A DNA stretch of 64,000 nucleotides from Arenibaculum pallidiluteum (GCF_017355985.1 NZ_JAFIQU010000008.1:124001-188000), one strand, 5' to 3'. Positions 18,304-26,634 are shown, numbered from the stretch's first letter. Program-made: numbers and translations. Notes: a model not told the origin generated them from the letters alone.

Positions 18304-20070
18304 TCAGGGGCCCTGGCGCTCCCGGCGGTCGGCCTCGAAGAGGTCCATCAGCTCCTGGATCGCCTGGCGCGACGTCTGGATCATCTGCTTCTCGTCCTGA
18401 TAGAAGGCGTGCTGCGCCTCCAGCGTGCGCTGGTCCAGGTCCAGGAAGGCCTGCATGGTCCGGTTGATGTCGGACTGCGGCACCCCCAGCTCGGCCAGGA
18501 CCTTCTCTGTCAGCACGACGCTGGAATGCAGCGTCTCGCGCACGATCAGCCGGACGCCGAGATCCATCAGCAGGTGCGCGTGCCGCCGGTTGCGGGCGCG
18601 GGCCAGGATCACGAGGTGCGGGAACATGCGCCGCGCGACCTCCACCACCTTGAGCGAGGCCTCGACGTTGGAGAGCGCGACCACGAGAAGCCGCGCCTCC
18701 TCGGCGCCCGCGGCCCTCAGGATGTCCGGGCGCGAGGGATCGCCGAAATAGGCCGTGTTCCCGAACCGGCGGACGAGATCCACCTGCTCGCTGTCGATGT
18801 CGAGCGCCGTGTAGGGAATGCCGCGCAGGCTGAGGATGCGTCCGACGATCTGCCCGACCCTGCCGAAGCCGCAGATGATGACCGGGTTGCCGGTCTCCTC
18901 GATCTGGTCGTAGGCGCGCCTGGGGCGCCGGCTCAGCAGCGGCGCCAGCCAGCGCTCCTCGAACGCGAACAGCACCGGCGTCGTCAGCATCGAGAGGGTT
19001 ATCACGAGCATCAGCAGGCTCGCATCGGCGCGGCCGAGGATCCCCTCGCTGGCCGCGGCCCCGAAGAGGACGAACCCGAACTCGCCACCCTGGGCCAGGA
19101 CGACGCCCATGCGCGAGGCCGACAGCGCATCGTGGCCCATGGCCCGGGCCAGGCCGTGGACGACCAGCATCTTGATGCCAACCAGCCCCAGGACCATCGC
19201 TGCGACGGTCCAGGGATCCGCGATGAGGGCGCCGAGATCCGCGCCCATTCCGATGGAGACGAAGAAGAGCCCCAGCAGCAGGCCCTCGAACGGCTCGATA
19301 TCGGCCTGGAGCTGGTGCCGGTACTCGGAATCCGCCAGCAGAACGCCGGCCATGAAGGCTCCCAGGGAGCTCGAGAGCCCCGCCGTGTAGAGCAGCGCCG
19401 CGGTGCCGACCGCCACAAGCAGGGCCGTGGCCGTGAAGATCTCGGGCGCCCTGGCGGCGGCCACCAGGCGGAAGATCGGGCGGATCAGGAAGCGGCCGCC
19501 GACCAGCACCGCGGCGACCGCGGCGAGGCCGATGCCGACGGCTCCCCAGGGATCGCGCGGCAGTGCCTCTCCGCCCACGAGCAGTGGCAGCAGCGCCACG
19601 GCCGGAATGATCGCGAGATCCTGGAACAGCAGGATCGAGAAGGAATCGCGCCCGGCCTGTGCCCGCACGATGCCCTTCTCGGACAGCATCGGCAGGACCA
19701 TGGCCGTCGAGGACAGGGCCAGTCCGAAGCCGGACACGACGGCGGCCTCGGGCGGCAGTCCGACCATCCAGGCGGCAAGGCCGATCGCCGCTGCCGAGGC
19801 CACGACCTGCGCCCCGCCCAGCCCGAAGACGGACCGCCGCATCACCCAGAGGCGTGCCGGCCGCAGCTCGAGCCCGATCAGGAAGAGCAGAAGCGTCACG
19901 CCGAGTTCCGAGGCATGTGCGATCGCCTCCACGTCGCCCACCAGGCCGAGGCCCGCCGGCCCGATCGCCAGGCCGGCAGCGAGATAGCCAAGTACGCTGC
20001 CGAGGCCGAGGGCCCGCGCGATCGGCACCATCAGCACGGCTGCGGCGAGAAGGACGACGACGGTGAGCAT
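18304..20070 (-). CDS. Kef-type K+/H+ antiporter with RCK domain
   Basis: The 588-residue inner-membrane protein is a monovalent cation:proton antiporter-2. Residues 1-375 hold about 12 helices, including SSTAMVLPMLSEKG and the ion-site LLFQDLAIIP. Residues 395-510 are a cytosolic RCK/TrkA-N Rossmann domain with CGFGRVGQIVGRIL and an acid (LDID) for NAD(H) binding. A charged coiled-coil tail follows. KefB and KefC of E. coli are controlled by glutathione adducts and an ancillary KefG/KefF flavoprotein; none is encoded here, so the gating ligand is unknown. YbaL is an alternative relative. It is the last gene before a convergent junction with fumarase. Confidence 0.88.
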   Translation of the reverse strand: MLTVVVLLAAAVLMVPIARALGLGSVLGYLAAGLAIGPAGLGLVGDVEAIAHASELGVTLLLFLIGLELRPARLWVMRRSVFGLGGAQVVASAAAIGLAAWMVGLPPEAAVVSGFGLALSSTAMVLPMLSEKGIVRAQAGRDSFSILLFQDLAIIPAVALLPLLVGGEALPRDPWGAVGIGLAAVAAVLVGGRFLIRPIFRLVAAARAPEIFTATALLVAVGTAALLYTAGLSSSLGAFMAGVLLADSEYRHQLQADIEPFEGLLLGLFFVSIGMGADLGALIADPWTVAAMVLGLVGIKMLVVHGLARAMGHDALSASRMGVVLAQGGEFGFVLFGAAASEGILGRADASLLMLVITLSMLTTPVLFAFEERWLAPLLSRRPRRAYDQIEETGNPVIICGFGRVGQIVGRILSLRGIPYTALDIDSEQVDLVRRFGNTAYFGDPSRPDILRAAGAEEARLLVVALSNVEASLKVVEVARRMFPHLVILARARNRRHAHLLMDLGVRLIVRETLHSSVVLTEKVLAELGVPQSDINRTMQAFLDLDQRTLEAQHAFYQDEKQMIQTSRQAIQELMDLFEADRRERQGP

Positions 20071-20166
20071 GGAGGCGCGGGCCCCTTCGGAATGGACGGC
20101 CGCGACGATATAGCGCGTCCGTGCCGGAGCCCGCCAGGAGCGATGCCGCGTCCCTGCCTTGACGCC

Positions 20167-20871
20167 TCAGCTCAGCCCGGTCACGGGAACCGACGCACCG
20201 TGGATCGCCCGCGCCGCGTCCGAGGCGAGGAACAGGATGACCTGCGCCAGATCCTCGGGCGAGACCCAGCGCGCGGGGTCGGCGCCAGGCATGCCGGCCC
20301 TGTTCTCGGGCGTGTCTATGATGCTGGGCAGCACGCAGTTCACGTTGATGCCGCGCTCGCGCAGCTCCGCCGACATCGCCTCGGTGAGGCGCTGCACGGC
20401 GGCCTTGGAAGCCGTATAGGCGCCCATGCGCGCGGCGCCTCTCTGCGCCCCGGCGGCGCCCACGTTCACGATCCTGCCCCGCGAGGCCGCCAGCATCCGG
20501 GGCACCACGGCCCGGCACGCGTTCAGCACGCTGCGGGCGTTCATGTCCATCAGCAGGTCCCAGGTCTTGGCAGAGGTCTCGTGCACGGCCTCGCCCATGC
20601 GGAAGCCGCCCGCGATGTTGCAGAGGACGTCGATCCCGCCGAAGCGCGCGGCGGCCTCCGCGACGGCTGCCTCGACCGCCGCGGCGTCGCGCAGGTCGGC
20701 GGCCAGCAGCAGCCTGTCCGCCGAATCGGGGCCATGAGTCCGCTCCAGCGAGGCGCGGTCGCGTCCCAGCAGCGCGAGCCGGGCGCCGCGCGCCGCAAAG
20801 CCTGCGGCGACGGCCCTGCCGAGATTGCCGGCGGCGCCCGTGACGAGCACGGCACGGTCCCTGAAGTCCAT
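20167..20871 (-). CDS. short-chain dehydrogenase/reductase, catalytic Ser apparently replaced
   Basis: The 234-residue protein is a classical-size SDR with a Rossmann N-terminus (TGAAGNLGRAVAAGF), the NNAG-equivalent CNIAGG, and the active-site Y-x-x-x-K (YTASK). The usual catalytic serine 13 residues before the tyrosine is alanine (VNVGAAGAQ). Related non-Ser SDRs such as dihydropteridine reductase also lack it, which is notable because phenylalanine hydroxylase, the pterin-dependent enzyme, is the neighbour gene. A pterin reductase role is therefore a possible inference only. The ATG at 20871 has GGAGG at correct spacing; an ATG at 20883 overlaps that site. It lies 141 bases downstream of phhA on the same strand. 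Confidence 0.85.
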   Translation of the reverse strand: MDFRDRAVLVTGAAGNLGRAVAAGFAARGARLALLGRDRASLERTHGPDSADRLLLAADLRDAAAVEAAVAEAAARFGGIDVLCNIAGGFRMGEAVHETSAKTWDLLMDMNARSVLNACRAVVPRMLAASRGRIVNVGAAGAQRGAARMGAYTASKAAVQRLTEAMSAELRERGINVNCVLPSIIDTPENRAGMPGADPARWVSPEDLAQVILFLASDAARAIHGASVPVTGLS

Positions 20872-21012
20872 CCGGTCCTCCATTTATGGCCTGGAGCGGC
20901 CCGGGGCTCGCCCTTGACCTCGGTTCGCCCCCAGATCATCGAAGCTGGAGCGGGTTCACGCAACCAGCTGTCCACACCGGATCACGATCCGCTCCAGCCA
21001 TCGTGCCGGGAG
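20872..21012. other. intergenic region with palindromes between phhA and the SDR
   Basis: The stretch contains CGGCCCGGGGCTCGCCC-type inverted sequence and a GGATC-A-CGATCC palindrome (about 20978-20990). It resembles the dispersed intergenic repeat seen at convergent junctions, but only loosely. No gene is seen. Confidence 0.4.
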
Positions 21013-21891
21013 TCAGGCGACCTTGCGCCGCGCGGCGTGGTACGCGCCGGTGCCACGGGTCAGGACGCGGTCCGTCGGCAGGATGTCGCCGGGCTCGTAT
21101 TCCGCGGCGCCACGGACGCGCTCGTAGATTGGCGCGAAGTCGATCTCGGCCAGCGCGAGCAGGTCGTCGAGGCCCTCGATCACGAAGTAGGTCTCCTGAT
21201 AGTCGTCGATCCGGTAGCGGGTGCGCATCACGCGCTCCAGGTCGAAGGCGATGCGGTTCGGCGACGGATCCTCGAGGGAGAACAGGGTCTCGCCGCCCGA
21301 GGACGCGATGCCCGCGCCGAAGATCCGCAGGTCGCCGCCCTCGCGGACGAGGCCGAACTCCACCGTGTACCAGTAGACCCGCGCCAGGTTCGGCAGCACG
21401 CCCATGGACTGCGCGCGCAGGCCACCCAGGCCGTAGGCCTGGAGGAAGTCGGCGAAAACCGGGTCCGTCAGCAGCGGCACGTGGCCGAAGACGTCGTGGA
21501 AGACGTCGGGTTCCTCGAGATAATCGAGCTCTTCCGGCCGGCGGATGAAATGCCCGGCAGGGAACCGGCGGTTCGCGAGATGGTCGAAGAACACCTCGTC
21601 CGGCACCAGGCCGGGGACCGCGACGACGCTCCAGCCGGTCCTGCGGCCCAGCGCCTCGGACAGGCGGCGGAAATCCGGGATCTCATCGGGGCCGATCGGC
21701 AGCTCCGCCATGCCGCGCTGGAACTCCGCGCAGACGCGGCCCGGCAGCAGACGGGACTGCCGCTCGTAAAGCGTGCGCCACACGCCGTGGTCGACGGCCG
21801 TGTAGGAATCCCAGTTCTGGTCGATCGTCCAGTCGGGGTTCTCGGGACGGCCGGGCTCGCCGGCCGCCAGCCCGTGCTTGACCTTCTCCAT
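21013..21891 (-). CDS. phhA: phenylalanine 4-hydroxylase
   Basis: The 292-residue cytosolic enzyme hydroxylates phenylalanine to tyrosine using iron and tetrahydropterin. The iron ligands are plain: His132 and His137 in FHDVFGHVPLL, and Glu178 in YWYTVEFG. The pterin-binding GLRAQSMG segment sits between them. Bacterial single-domain enzymes are 260-300 residues, so this is full length. The start at 21891 has GGAGGA; ATGs at 21903 and 21930 are possible but are less well placed. A divergent Lrp/AsnC gene, 136 bases away, probably controls it in response to aromatic amino acids. No pterin carbinolamine dehydratase (phhB) is in the window. Confidence 0.95.
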   Translation of the reverse strand: MEKVKHGLAAGEPGRPENPDWTIDQNWDSYTAVDHGVWRTLYERQSRLLPGRVCAEFQRGMAELPIGPDEIPDFRRLSEALGRRTGWSVVAVPGLVPDEVFFDHLANRRFPAGHFIRRPEELDYLEEPDVFHDVFGHVPLLTDPVFADFLQAYGLGGLRAQSMGVLPNLARVYWYTVEFGLVREGGDLRIFGAGIASSGGETLFSLEDPSPNRIAFDLERVMRTRYRIDDYQETYFVIEGLDDLLALAEIDFAPIYERVRGAAEYEPGDILPTDRVLTRGTGAYHAARRKVA

Positions 21892-21962
21892 GCATTCCTC
21901 CATCGGCCAGATGATTGGCACGGCCAGCATTGTAGGGTGCAGCACCGGTCCAGACTTGACTT

Positions 21963-22002
21963 CATTGCGGCGCAATGGGGTAATTCTGGTCACTTCGTGA
22001 CC
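21963..22002. promoter_or_regulatory. two candidate Lrp operators in the phhA divergent region
   Basis: A perfect 15-base palindrome, CATTGCG-G-CGCAATG (21963-21977), is followed by a second inverted repeat, GGTCAC-TTC-GTGACC (21988-22002). Lrp/AsnC proteins bind 15-base palindromes of this type. The centres are 25 bases apart, in the gap between phhA and the regulator. Assignment as operators is inferred. Confidence 0.65.
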
Positions 22003-22027
22003 GGGATCCGGGCAGGAACGCGCCATC

Positions 22028-22516
22028 ATGACCGTGCGCAACAAACGGCCGCTGTCCGATGCGGACCGCCGGATTCTGCGGATCCTCCAGGCCGAGGGAC
22101 GCATCGCCAATGTCGACCTGGCCGAGCGCATCGGCATGGCGCCCTCCCCCTGCCTGCGCCGGGTCAAGGCGCTGGAGGAGGACGGCTTCATCGAGGGCTA
22201 TGGCGCGCGCATCAGCCGCCGCGCTGCCGGCTTCGGCGTCCAGGCCTTCGTCCAGATCAACCTGCACCAGCACACGGACGAGACGGTGGCGCGCTTCAGC
22301 GAGGCCGTGAACAGGCTCGACGAGGTGACGGAGTGCCACGCGCTGACCGGCGACCACGACTATCTGCTGCGGGTGGTGGCGCGGGACCTCGACGATCTCG
22401 GCGACACGGTGCTCAAGCGGCTGACGCGATTGCCCGGGGTCAAGGACGTGCGCTCGTCGATCGTGCTGAACACCGTCAAGGATGCCCCGGCGGTGCCGGT
22501 GACCCTGGTGGACTAG
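22028..22516 (+). CDS. Lrp/AsnC-family regulator, divergent from phhA
   Basis: The 162-residue protein has a winged helix-turn-helix (8-65, with [14 protein letters not shown]) and a RAM ligand-binding domain (75-150, with TGDHDYLLRVV). The layout relative to phhA is the usual one for aromatic-amino-acid control in this class, so it is probably the phhA activator or repressor. Two palindromes between the genes are likely its sites. It converges with the DJ-1/PfpI gene across a hairpin at 22540-22564. Confidence 0.92.
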   Translation: MTVRNKRPLSDADRRILRILQAEGRIANVDLAERIGMAPSPCLRRVKALEEDGFIEGYGARISRRAAGFGVQAFVQINLHQHTDETVARFSEAVNRLDEVTECHALTGDHDYLLRVVARDLDDLGDTVLKRLTRLPGVKDVRSSIVLNTVKDAPAVPVTLVD

Positions 22517-22539
22517 AGGATGTCCGTAGATTCAACGGG

Positions 22540-22564
22540 CGGTGATCGCCGGAAGCGATCGCCG
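22540..22564. terminator. hairpin between convergent lrp-like and DJ-1/PfpI genes
   Basis: Ten base pairs (22540-22549 with 22555-22564, one G-T pair, loop CGGAA). There is no T-tract, so termination would be weak or rho-assisted. Confidence 0.45.
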
Positions 22565-22596
22565 ATCCAGAGACCCGTTCATCGGCTTTCTTCCCT

Positions 22597-23316
22597 TCAC
22601 ATATCGAGCGTTCCGGCATCGATACCCAGGCGCTCGGCGACACGTTCCGCCGTGGCCTGCCGCTGCGCGGTCAGGGACGCCACGGCCTTGCGCGCCGTCT
22701 GCAGGACCTGGGGCGGGGCGTTTCCCGGCGTTCCGCTCTGGAACGGAGGTTCGGGCGCATAGGCGATCGCGAGCTGGATTTCCTGGGCAATTTCGTCGCC
22801 CAGCAGATCAGCCGCCAGTCGCAGCGCGCCGTCGATGCCGGCGGTCACGCCGGCGGCGAAGGTCCATTTTCCATCGACCACGACGCGCTGATCGACGGGC
22901 GTCGCACCGAAGTACGGCAGCAGGTGATGCGATGCCCAGTGCGTGGTCGCTCGCCGGCCCTTCAGAAGCCCCGCCGCGCCGAGCAGCAGTGCTCCCGTGC
23001 AGACCGAGAGAACACGGCCGGCATCGGCGGAGCTCTGCCGCAGCCAGTCCATCACCCGCTCATCCTCCATCAGGGCCTGCTGGCCGGGTCCTCCGGGAAC
23101 GTGAAGGATGTCGAGCCGGGGGGCCTCGGCGAGCGCGGCGTCGGGTGTCAGAAGCAGCCCCATGACATCGCGCACCGGGTCGCTGGTCAGCCCGTAGAGG
23201 CGGTATCTGGCACCGGGCATGCGGGACAGCACCTCGAAAGGGCCGGTCAGATCGATCTGGTCGATCCCCGGAAACACCAGTGCACCGATCTCTATCGTCT
23301 TCGGACCGTCGTTCAT
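22597..23316 (-). CDS. DJ-1/PfpI-family protein, isonitrile hydratase-like
   Basis: The 239-residue protein carries a ThiJ/PfpI domain (about 8-185). The probable nucleophile is the cysteine of SVCTGALLLGAAGLL, and an early acidic residue (QIDLTGPFE) matches the second catalytic position of isonitrile hydratase (InhA). That enzyme adds water to isonitriles to give N-formyl amines. Other PfpI relatives are glyoxalases or transcription-associated domains, so the substrate is not certain. A C-terminal stretch of about 40 residues follows the core. The gene is divergent from a GlxA-type AraC regulator, which probably controls it. The Shine-Dalgarno before ATG 23316 is weak. Confidence 0.82.
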   Translation of the reverse strand: MNDGPKTIEIGALVFPGIDQIDLTGPFEVLSRMPGARYRLYGLTSDPVRDVMGLLLTPDAALAEAPRLDILHVPGGPGQQALMEDERVMDWLRQSSADAGRVLSVCTGALLLGAAGLLKGRRATTHWASHHLLPYFGATPVDQRVVVDGKWTFAAGVTAGIDGALRLAADLLGDEIAQEIQLAIAYAPEPPFQSGTPGNAPPQVLQTARKAVASLTAQRQATAERVAERLGIDAGTLDM

Positions 23317-23337
23317 CGTGGAATGCCCATCCTCGAT

Positions 23338-23404
23338 TGGCGCCAGGGCCAGTCTACGAGCGTGACGTCTGGCGAAATCGCCAATCAGCCCACGATTTCC
23401 GCCA
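23338..23404. promoter_or_regulatory. candidate operator cluster between DJ-1/PfpI and AraC genes
   Basis: The gap holds TGGCGCCA (23338-23345), TGGCGA-AA-TCGCCA (23370-23383) and a further CGCCA half-site (about 23400-23404). A repeated TGGCG/CGCCA motif in a divergent region suggests binding by the AraC-type regulator. This is inferred from pattern and layout. Confidence 0.5.
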
Positions 23405-23451
23405 GTGTGGTAGAGCTTGGCCTCGGTTCGACCAAAGCCGGAGAAAGGGCC

Positions 23452-24414
23452 ATGACCGTCAGGAAGGTAGAGATCCTGTGCTTTCCTGACGTTCAACTGC
23501 TCGACGTCGCGGGGCCCCTTCAGGCGCTGAGCTCCGCTAACGAGCAATTGGGACGCCAGGGACGGGCGTCGTCATACGTCATGCGCGTCGTCGCACCTAA
23601 ACCGGATATTCGGGCGACGGCCGGGCTCTCATTCGCGACCGATGCCTTGTCCGGGACTGACGATCCCGTCGACACCCTCATCGTCGCCGGCGGCCAGGGC
23701 GTCATGCGCGCGGCCGAAGACACGGATCTGGTTTCCTGGGTCGCGACCCGGGCCCGCGCATCACGCCGCGTGGCAGCGGTTTGCACCGGGGCCTTCCTGC
23801 TCGGGGCCGCCGGTTTGCTGGACGGGCGCCGGGCGGTGACGCATTGGGAGTATTGCGAGCGATTGGCGCGGCGTTTCCCACTGGCCAAGGTCGAGCCCGA
23901 TAGAATCTTCATTCGGGATGGCCATGTCTGGACGTCCGCCGGAGTGACGGCCGGAATCGACCTGACGCTCGCTCTCGTCGAAGAGGATCTCGGCCACGCG
24001 CTGGCGCTTGCCGTTGCGCAGCACCTCGTCATGTTTCTCAAGCGACCGGGCGGGCAGGCCCAGTTCAGCGCCATGCTGACCCTGCAGGCATCCGATGATC
24101 GCTTCCCGAACCTGCATGCCTGGATCCGCGAGCACCTGTCCACCGAGCTGTCGTTGCCGCGTCTTGCGGAACAGGTCGGCATGAGCGAACGCAGCTTCTC
24201 CCGGAAGTACCGCGAGCAGACCGGCATCACCCCTGCCCAGGCCGTGAAACGAATCCGGATCGAAGTCGCACGCCAGCTTGTCGTCGAAACAGAGCTTCCC
24301 CTGAAGCGGATTGCCGATCGCTGCGGTTTCGGCACGGAGGAAACCCTGCGCCGCGCTTTCCATGAGACGTTTGGAAGCGCTCCTTCCGACTATCGCCATC
24401 GCTTCAGCGATTGA
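23452..24414 (+). CDS. GlxA-family transcriptional regulator (PfpI-like + AraC HTH)
   Basis: The 320-residue protein joins an N-terminal DJ-1/PfpI-like sensor domain (about 5-185, with AVCTGAFLLGAAGLL) to a C-terminal AraC/XylS DNA-binding domain (about 215-315) holding two helix-turn-helices (LPRLAEQVGMSERSFSRKY and LKRIADRCGFGTEETL). GlxA-type regulators act as ligand-sensing activators. The neighbour it faces away from has the same PfpI fold, so regulator and target share a domain. The ATG at 23452 has GGAG upstream. Confidence 0.9.
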   Translation: MTVRKVEILCFPDVQLLDVAGPLQALSSANEQLGRQGRASSYVMRVVAPKPDIRATAGLSFATDALSGTDDPVDTLIVAGGQGVMRAAEDTDLVSWVATRARASRRVAAVCTGAFLLGAAGLLDGRRAVTHWEYCERLARRFPLAKVEPDRIFIRDGHVWTSAGVTAGIDLTLALVEEDLGHALALAVAQHLVMFLKRPGGQAQFSAMLTLQASDDRFPNLHAWIREHLSTELSLPRLAEQVGMSERSFSRKYREQTGITPAQAVKRIRIEVARQLVVETELPLKRIADRCGFGTEETLRRAFHETFGSAPSDYRHRFSD

Positions 24415-24958
24415 TCGAATCTGCACCCGGAAAGCACCAGATTGGGCATCGTGGCATGCTGCGCCGGCCGCCACGATCCGCGAAAGGAGAAGGCGGCATG
24501 ATGCCGTGCCCAGTCTTGGACGGAGCGCATGAAAGCTGCGTCAAGAGCGCGGCCCTCGGTTCGCGGCATTGCCGTAAGGATTGAGGATACGGACCGGCGG
24601 CAGGAGGGATGAGGCAGGCCGCGACCGAATAGATGCGAACCAAGCCGGATGCCACTGCGCGATCCGGCGCCGACATCTCTGAAGACATGCCATAGGCGAC
24701 CAGCTATGCCACCGCGAGGAGGTCAACCCCAGGTTATTCACATCCCTGCGAAGGCCCCGCCATCCGCGTTTCCCTTGTTACGACTTCATGACGATGTTTG
24801 CGCAAAGCAGCCGTTTCTGCGGTGTGCAGCGCACAATAGACTACCGGCAAGGGGCCGTGGAGGCCTTCATGCGGCACCTAGTTGCCGGCATCGCCGATCC
24901 ATTGCTCACAAGGTTTTCCACAATGGCCACTGCTCGCCGAAGACTGGGCGAACCAGGG
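24415..24958. other. gene-poor stretch of unlike composition
   Basis: About 540 bases carry no supported gene. The GC content is visibly lower and codon-position bias is absent in every frame. Sixteen bases (24773-24788, CCTTGTTACGACTTCA) are identical to the complement of the conserved 3' end of 16S rRNA, but flanking bases do not match, so no rRNA gene is present. It may be decayed sequence. Confidence 0.55.
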
Positions 24959-25399
24959 TCAGGACGCGCGGGTGACCATGGTCCTGTCGTCGCCGCAGAC
25001 GATGAAGAGCCGTTCGTAGACCCTAAGGAGCGCCGGCACCAGGTGTGATCCCGGCTCGGTCCGCCACGCCTCCGGACGATCGGGGTCCACGTGCAGGACG
25101 ACGCTGTCGGGATCGTCGTTGAAGGCCACGACCACGCCGCAACGGTCCGGCCGCAGGTCGTCGGGAAAGGCCGTCTCCATCAGCCAGAAGCACTCGAAAT
25201 TCCGGCAGGACTGGGGGCGGATCGCATGAATCCCGCAGCCCGTGCCCGGAATGCAGGCGGGGCACCATGCACCGTTGGGCTTACCGGTCTCCGGCACGGC
25301 GACGAGCTTGCAGCAGATCGTGCAGGCGCCGCAGCTCCGCACGGCCGTGGGCGCGGCGTCGGGATCGGCATCGGGATCAAGGTAAGGGCGGTCCGACAT
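24959..25399 (-). CDS. YkgJ-like cysteine-cluster protein
   Basis: The 146-residue protein has the CxxCxxCC signature (CGACTICC) plus CPAC, CGIH and C-R-N-F-x-C, a set thought to bind zinc or an iron-sulfur cluster (UPF0153/YkgJ family). Function is unknown. The N-terminus is Asp-rich (DPDADPDAAP). It starts at 25399; an ATG at 25408 would add three residues. It is probably transcribed separately from the Bax-inhibitor gene upstream, because a strong hairpin lies between them. Confidence 0.8.
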   Translation of the reverse strand: MSDRPYLDPDADPDAAPTAVRSCGACTICCKLVAVPETGKPNGAWCPACIPGTGCGIHAIRPQSCRNFECFWLMETAFPDDLRPDRCGVVVAFNDDPDSVVLHVDPDRPEAWRTEPGSHLVPALLRVYERLFIVCGDDRTMVTRAS

Positions 25400-25445
25400 G
25401 GGCCGCACCCTGCCCGAAGGCGAGGCAGGAGGCCAGGACGAAGAA

Positions 25446-25469
25446 GGGCCCGGGATCGCTCCCGGGCCC
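25446..25469 (-). terminator. hairpin terminator after the Bax-inhibitor-1 gene
   Basis: A perfect 10-base stem (25446-25455 with 25460-25469, loop TCGC) is followed on the minus strand by TTCTTCGT. It starts 40 bases after the stop codon. Confidence 0.75.
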
Positions 25470-25508
25470 CGTGGCCAGTCCTGTCGGCCTATTGCTGCGG
25501 CCGGTCCG

Positions 25509-26228
25509 TCACTCGTCGCGGCTCATGCCGAAGAGCATGAGCATGGACTGGAACAGGTTGATGAAGTTCAGGTACAGCGACAGCGCGCCCATCACGGCGA
25601 GCTTGCCCGCGGCCTCGTAGCCGTAGTTCTCGGCGTACTGCTCCTTCAGGCGCTGGGTGTCCCAGGCGGTCAGGCCAGTGAAGATCACCACCGCCGCGAT
25701 CGAGATCGCGAACTGCAGCGCCGTCGAGCCGACGAAGATGTTGATCAGGCTCGCCACGACGATGCCGATCAGGCCGACGAACATGAAGCTGCCGATGCCG
25801 TCGAGGCTCTTGCGGGTCGAGTAGCCCCATAGGCTCGCCGCCGCGAAGACCGACGCCGCCGAGAAGAAGGCCCGCGCGATGTCGGCGCCCGCGAAGACCA
25901 TGAAGATCGAGGCCATGGACACGCCCATGACGGCGCAGAAGGCCCAGAACAGCCCCTGCAGCCGCGCGAAGCTGATGCTGTCCGCCTTGAACGACATGAA
26001 GAAGACGAACCCGAGCGGGGCCAGCATGGCAAGCCAGCGCAGCGGACTGCCGAAGATCGCCGCGCCGAGCGGGCTGTTCGCCACCAGGAACGACACGAGT
26101 CCGGTCAGTCCCAGGCCGACCGCCATGTAGTTGTAGATGCGCAGCATGTGCGCCCGCAGACCGGCGTCGAAGACGTCCTGGTCGACCCGTGCGCCGGCCG
26201 CAGCCGGCCTGTTCGCCCAAAGAGCCAT
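25509..26228 (-). CDS. Bax inhibitor-1 (BI-1/YbhL) family membrane protein
   Basis: The 239-residue inner-membrane protein has seven predicted helices from about residue 30 and ends in the family sequence ALSLYLNFINLFQSMLMLFG. The conserved aspartates of the pH-sensing calcium-leak group are present in TAWDTQRLKEQY near helix 6. Bacterial members (YccA, YbhL, BsYetJ) affect calcium leak or FtsH proteolysis; which applies here is not known. The first 30 residues are cytosolic. A small hairpin (26254-26268) sits in its 5' leader. Confidence 0.92.
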   Translation of the reverse strand: MALWANRPAAAGARVDQDVFDAGLRAHMLRIYNYMAVGLGLTGLVSFLVANSPLGAAIFGSPLRWLAMLAPLGFVFFMSFKADSISFARLQGLFWAFCAVMGVSMASIFMVFAGADIARAFFSAASVFAAASLWGYSTRKSLDGIGSFMFVGLIGIVVASLINIFVGSTALQFAISIAAVVIFTGLTAWDTQRLKEQYAENYGYEAAGKLAVMGALSLYLNFINLFQSMLMLFGMSRDE

Positions 26229-26343
26229 GCTTCCCCTTCCTTCATCCTCATCGCCCGCCGACGGCGGGTTGTGTTCCAGTCGCCCTCCCGCGGCGAGGCG
26301 GGCTCGGACTTCACCTTGATGCCGACAACGCGTGCCCCCCGCC

Positions 26344-26374
26344 TTTCATCCGTCTGATTTCCGGGCGGATGAAA
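26344..26374. promoter_or_regulatory. inverted repeat upstream of the ECF sigma gene
   Basis: TTTCATCCG (26344-26352) and CGGATGAAA (26366-26374) form a perfect inverted repeat with a 13-base spacer, extendable to ten bases per arm. It lies between the divergent BI-1 and sigma-factor genes. It may be an operator or an RNA hairpin. Confidence 0.5.
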
Positions 26375-26507
26375 GTGCGCGCCTCGGCGTTCTCGAACTG
26401 TCCGCAGGCACGGGTTCCGATCTCCCCGTGCCTGCAGACGGGCCCCGGTTCCGGCGTTGCGCCGGGACGGGGTGCCGGCAGGTGCCCCGCCCTCTCCACC
26501 TGTCGGA

Positions 26508-26548
26508 GCGCCGCGTTCCGGACCGGGTGGAGGGTCGGAACGCGGCGC
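26508..26548. promoter_or_regulatory. strong 13-base-pair hairpin in the sigma-factor upstream region
   Basis: A perfect 13-base stem (26508-26520 with 26536-26548) encloses a 15-base loop. No T-tract follows, so it is not a standard terminator. The sequence GCAACC (26555-26560), then 16 bases, then CGAT (26577-26580) just beyond it resembles an ECF-type promoter and could be the autoregulated start of this operon; that reading is inferred. Confidence 0.5.
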
Positions 26549-26634
26549 GCCGGGGCAACCCCCTTTGGCGCGCCGACGATTGGGACTAAATTCAGCGCTG
26601 GTGCGTTGGTGTGGGGACGGAGACCAGGACAGCC

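Noticed and set aside
18265..22545. Very long plus-strand open frame across the Kef, SDR and phhA genes
   Set aside because: It is the antisense shadow of three real minus-strand genes in GC-rich DNA; the translation is Arg/Ala/Gly-rich with no domain.
24773..24788. Possible 16S rRNA gene fragment
   Set aside because: Only 16 bases match and the flanks do not, so it cannot be called an rRNA feature.
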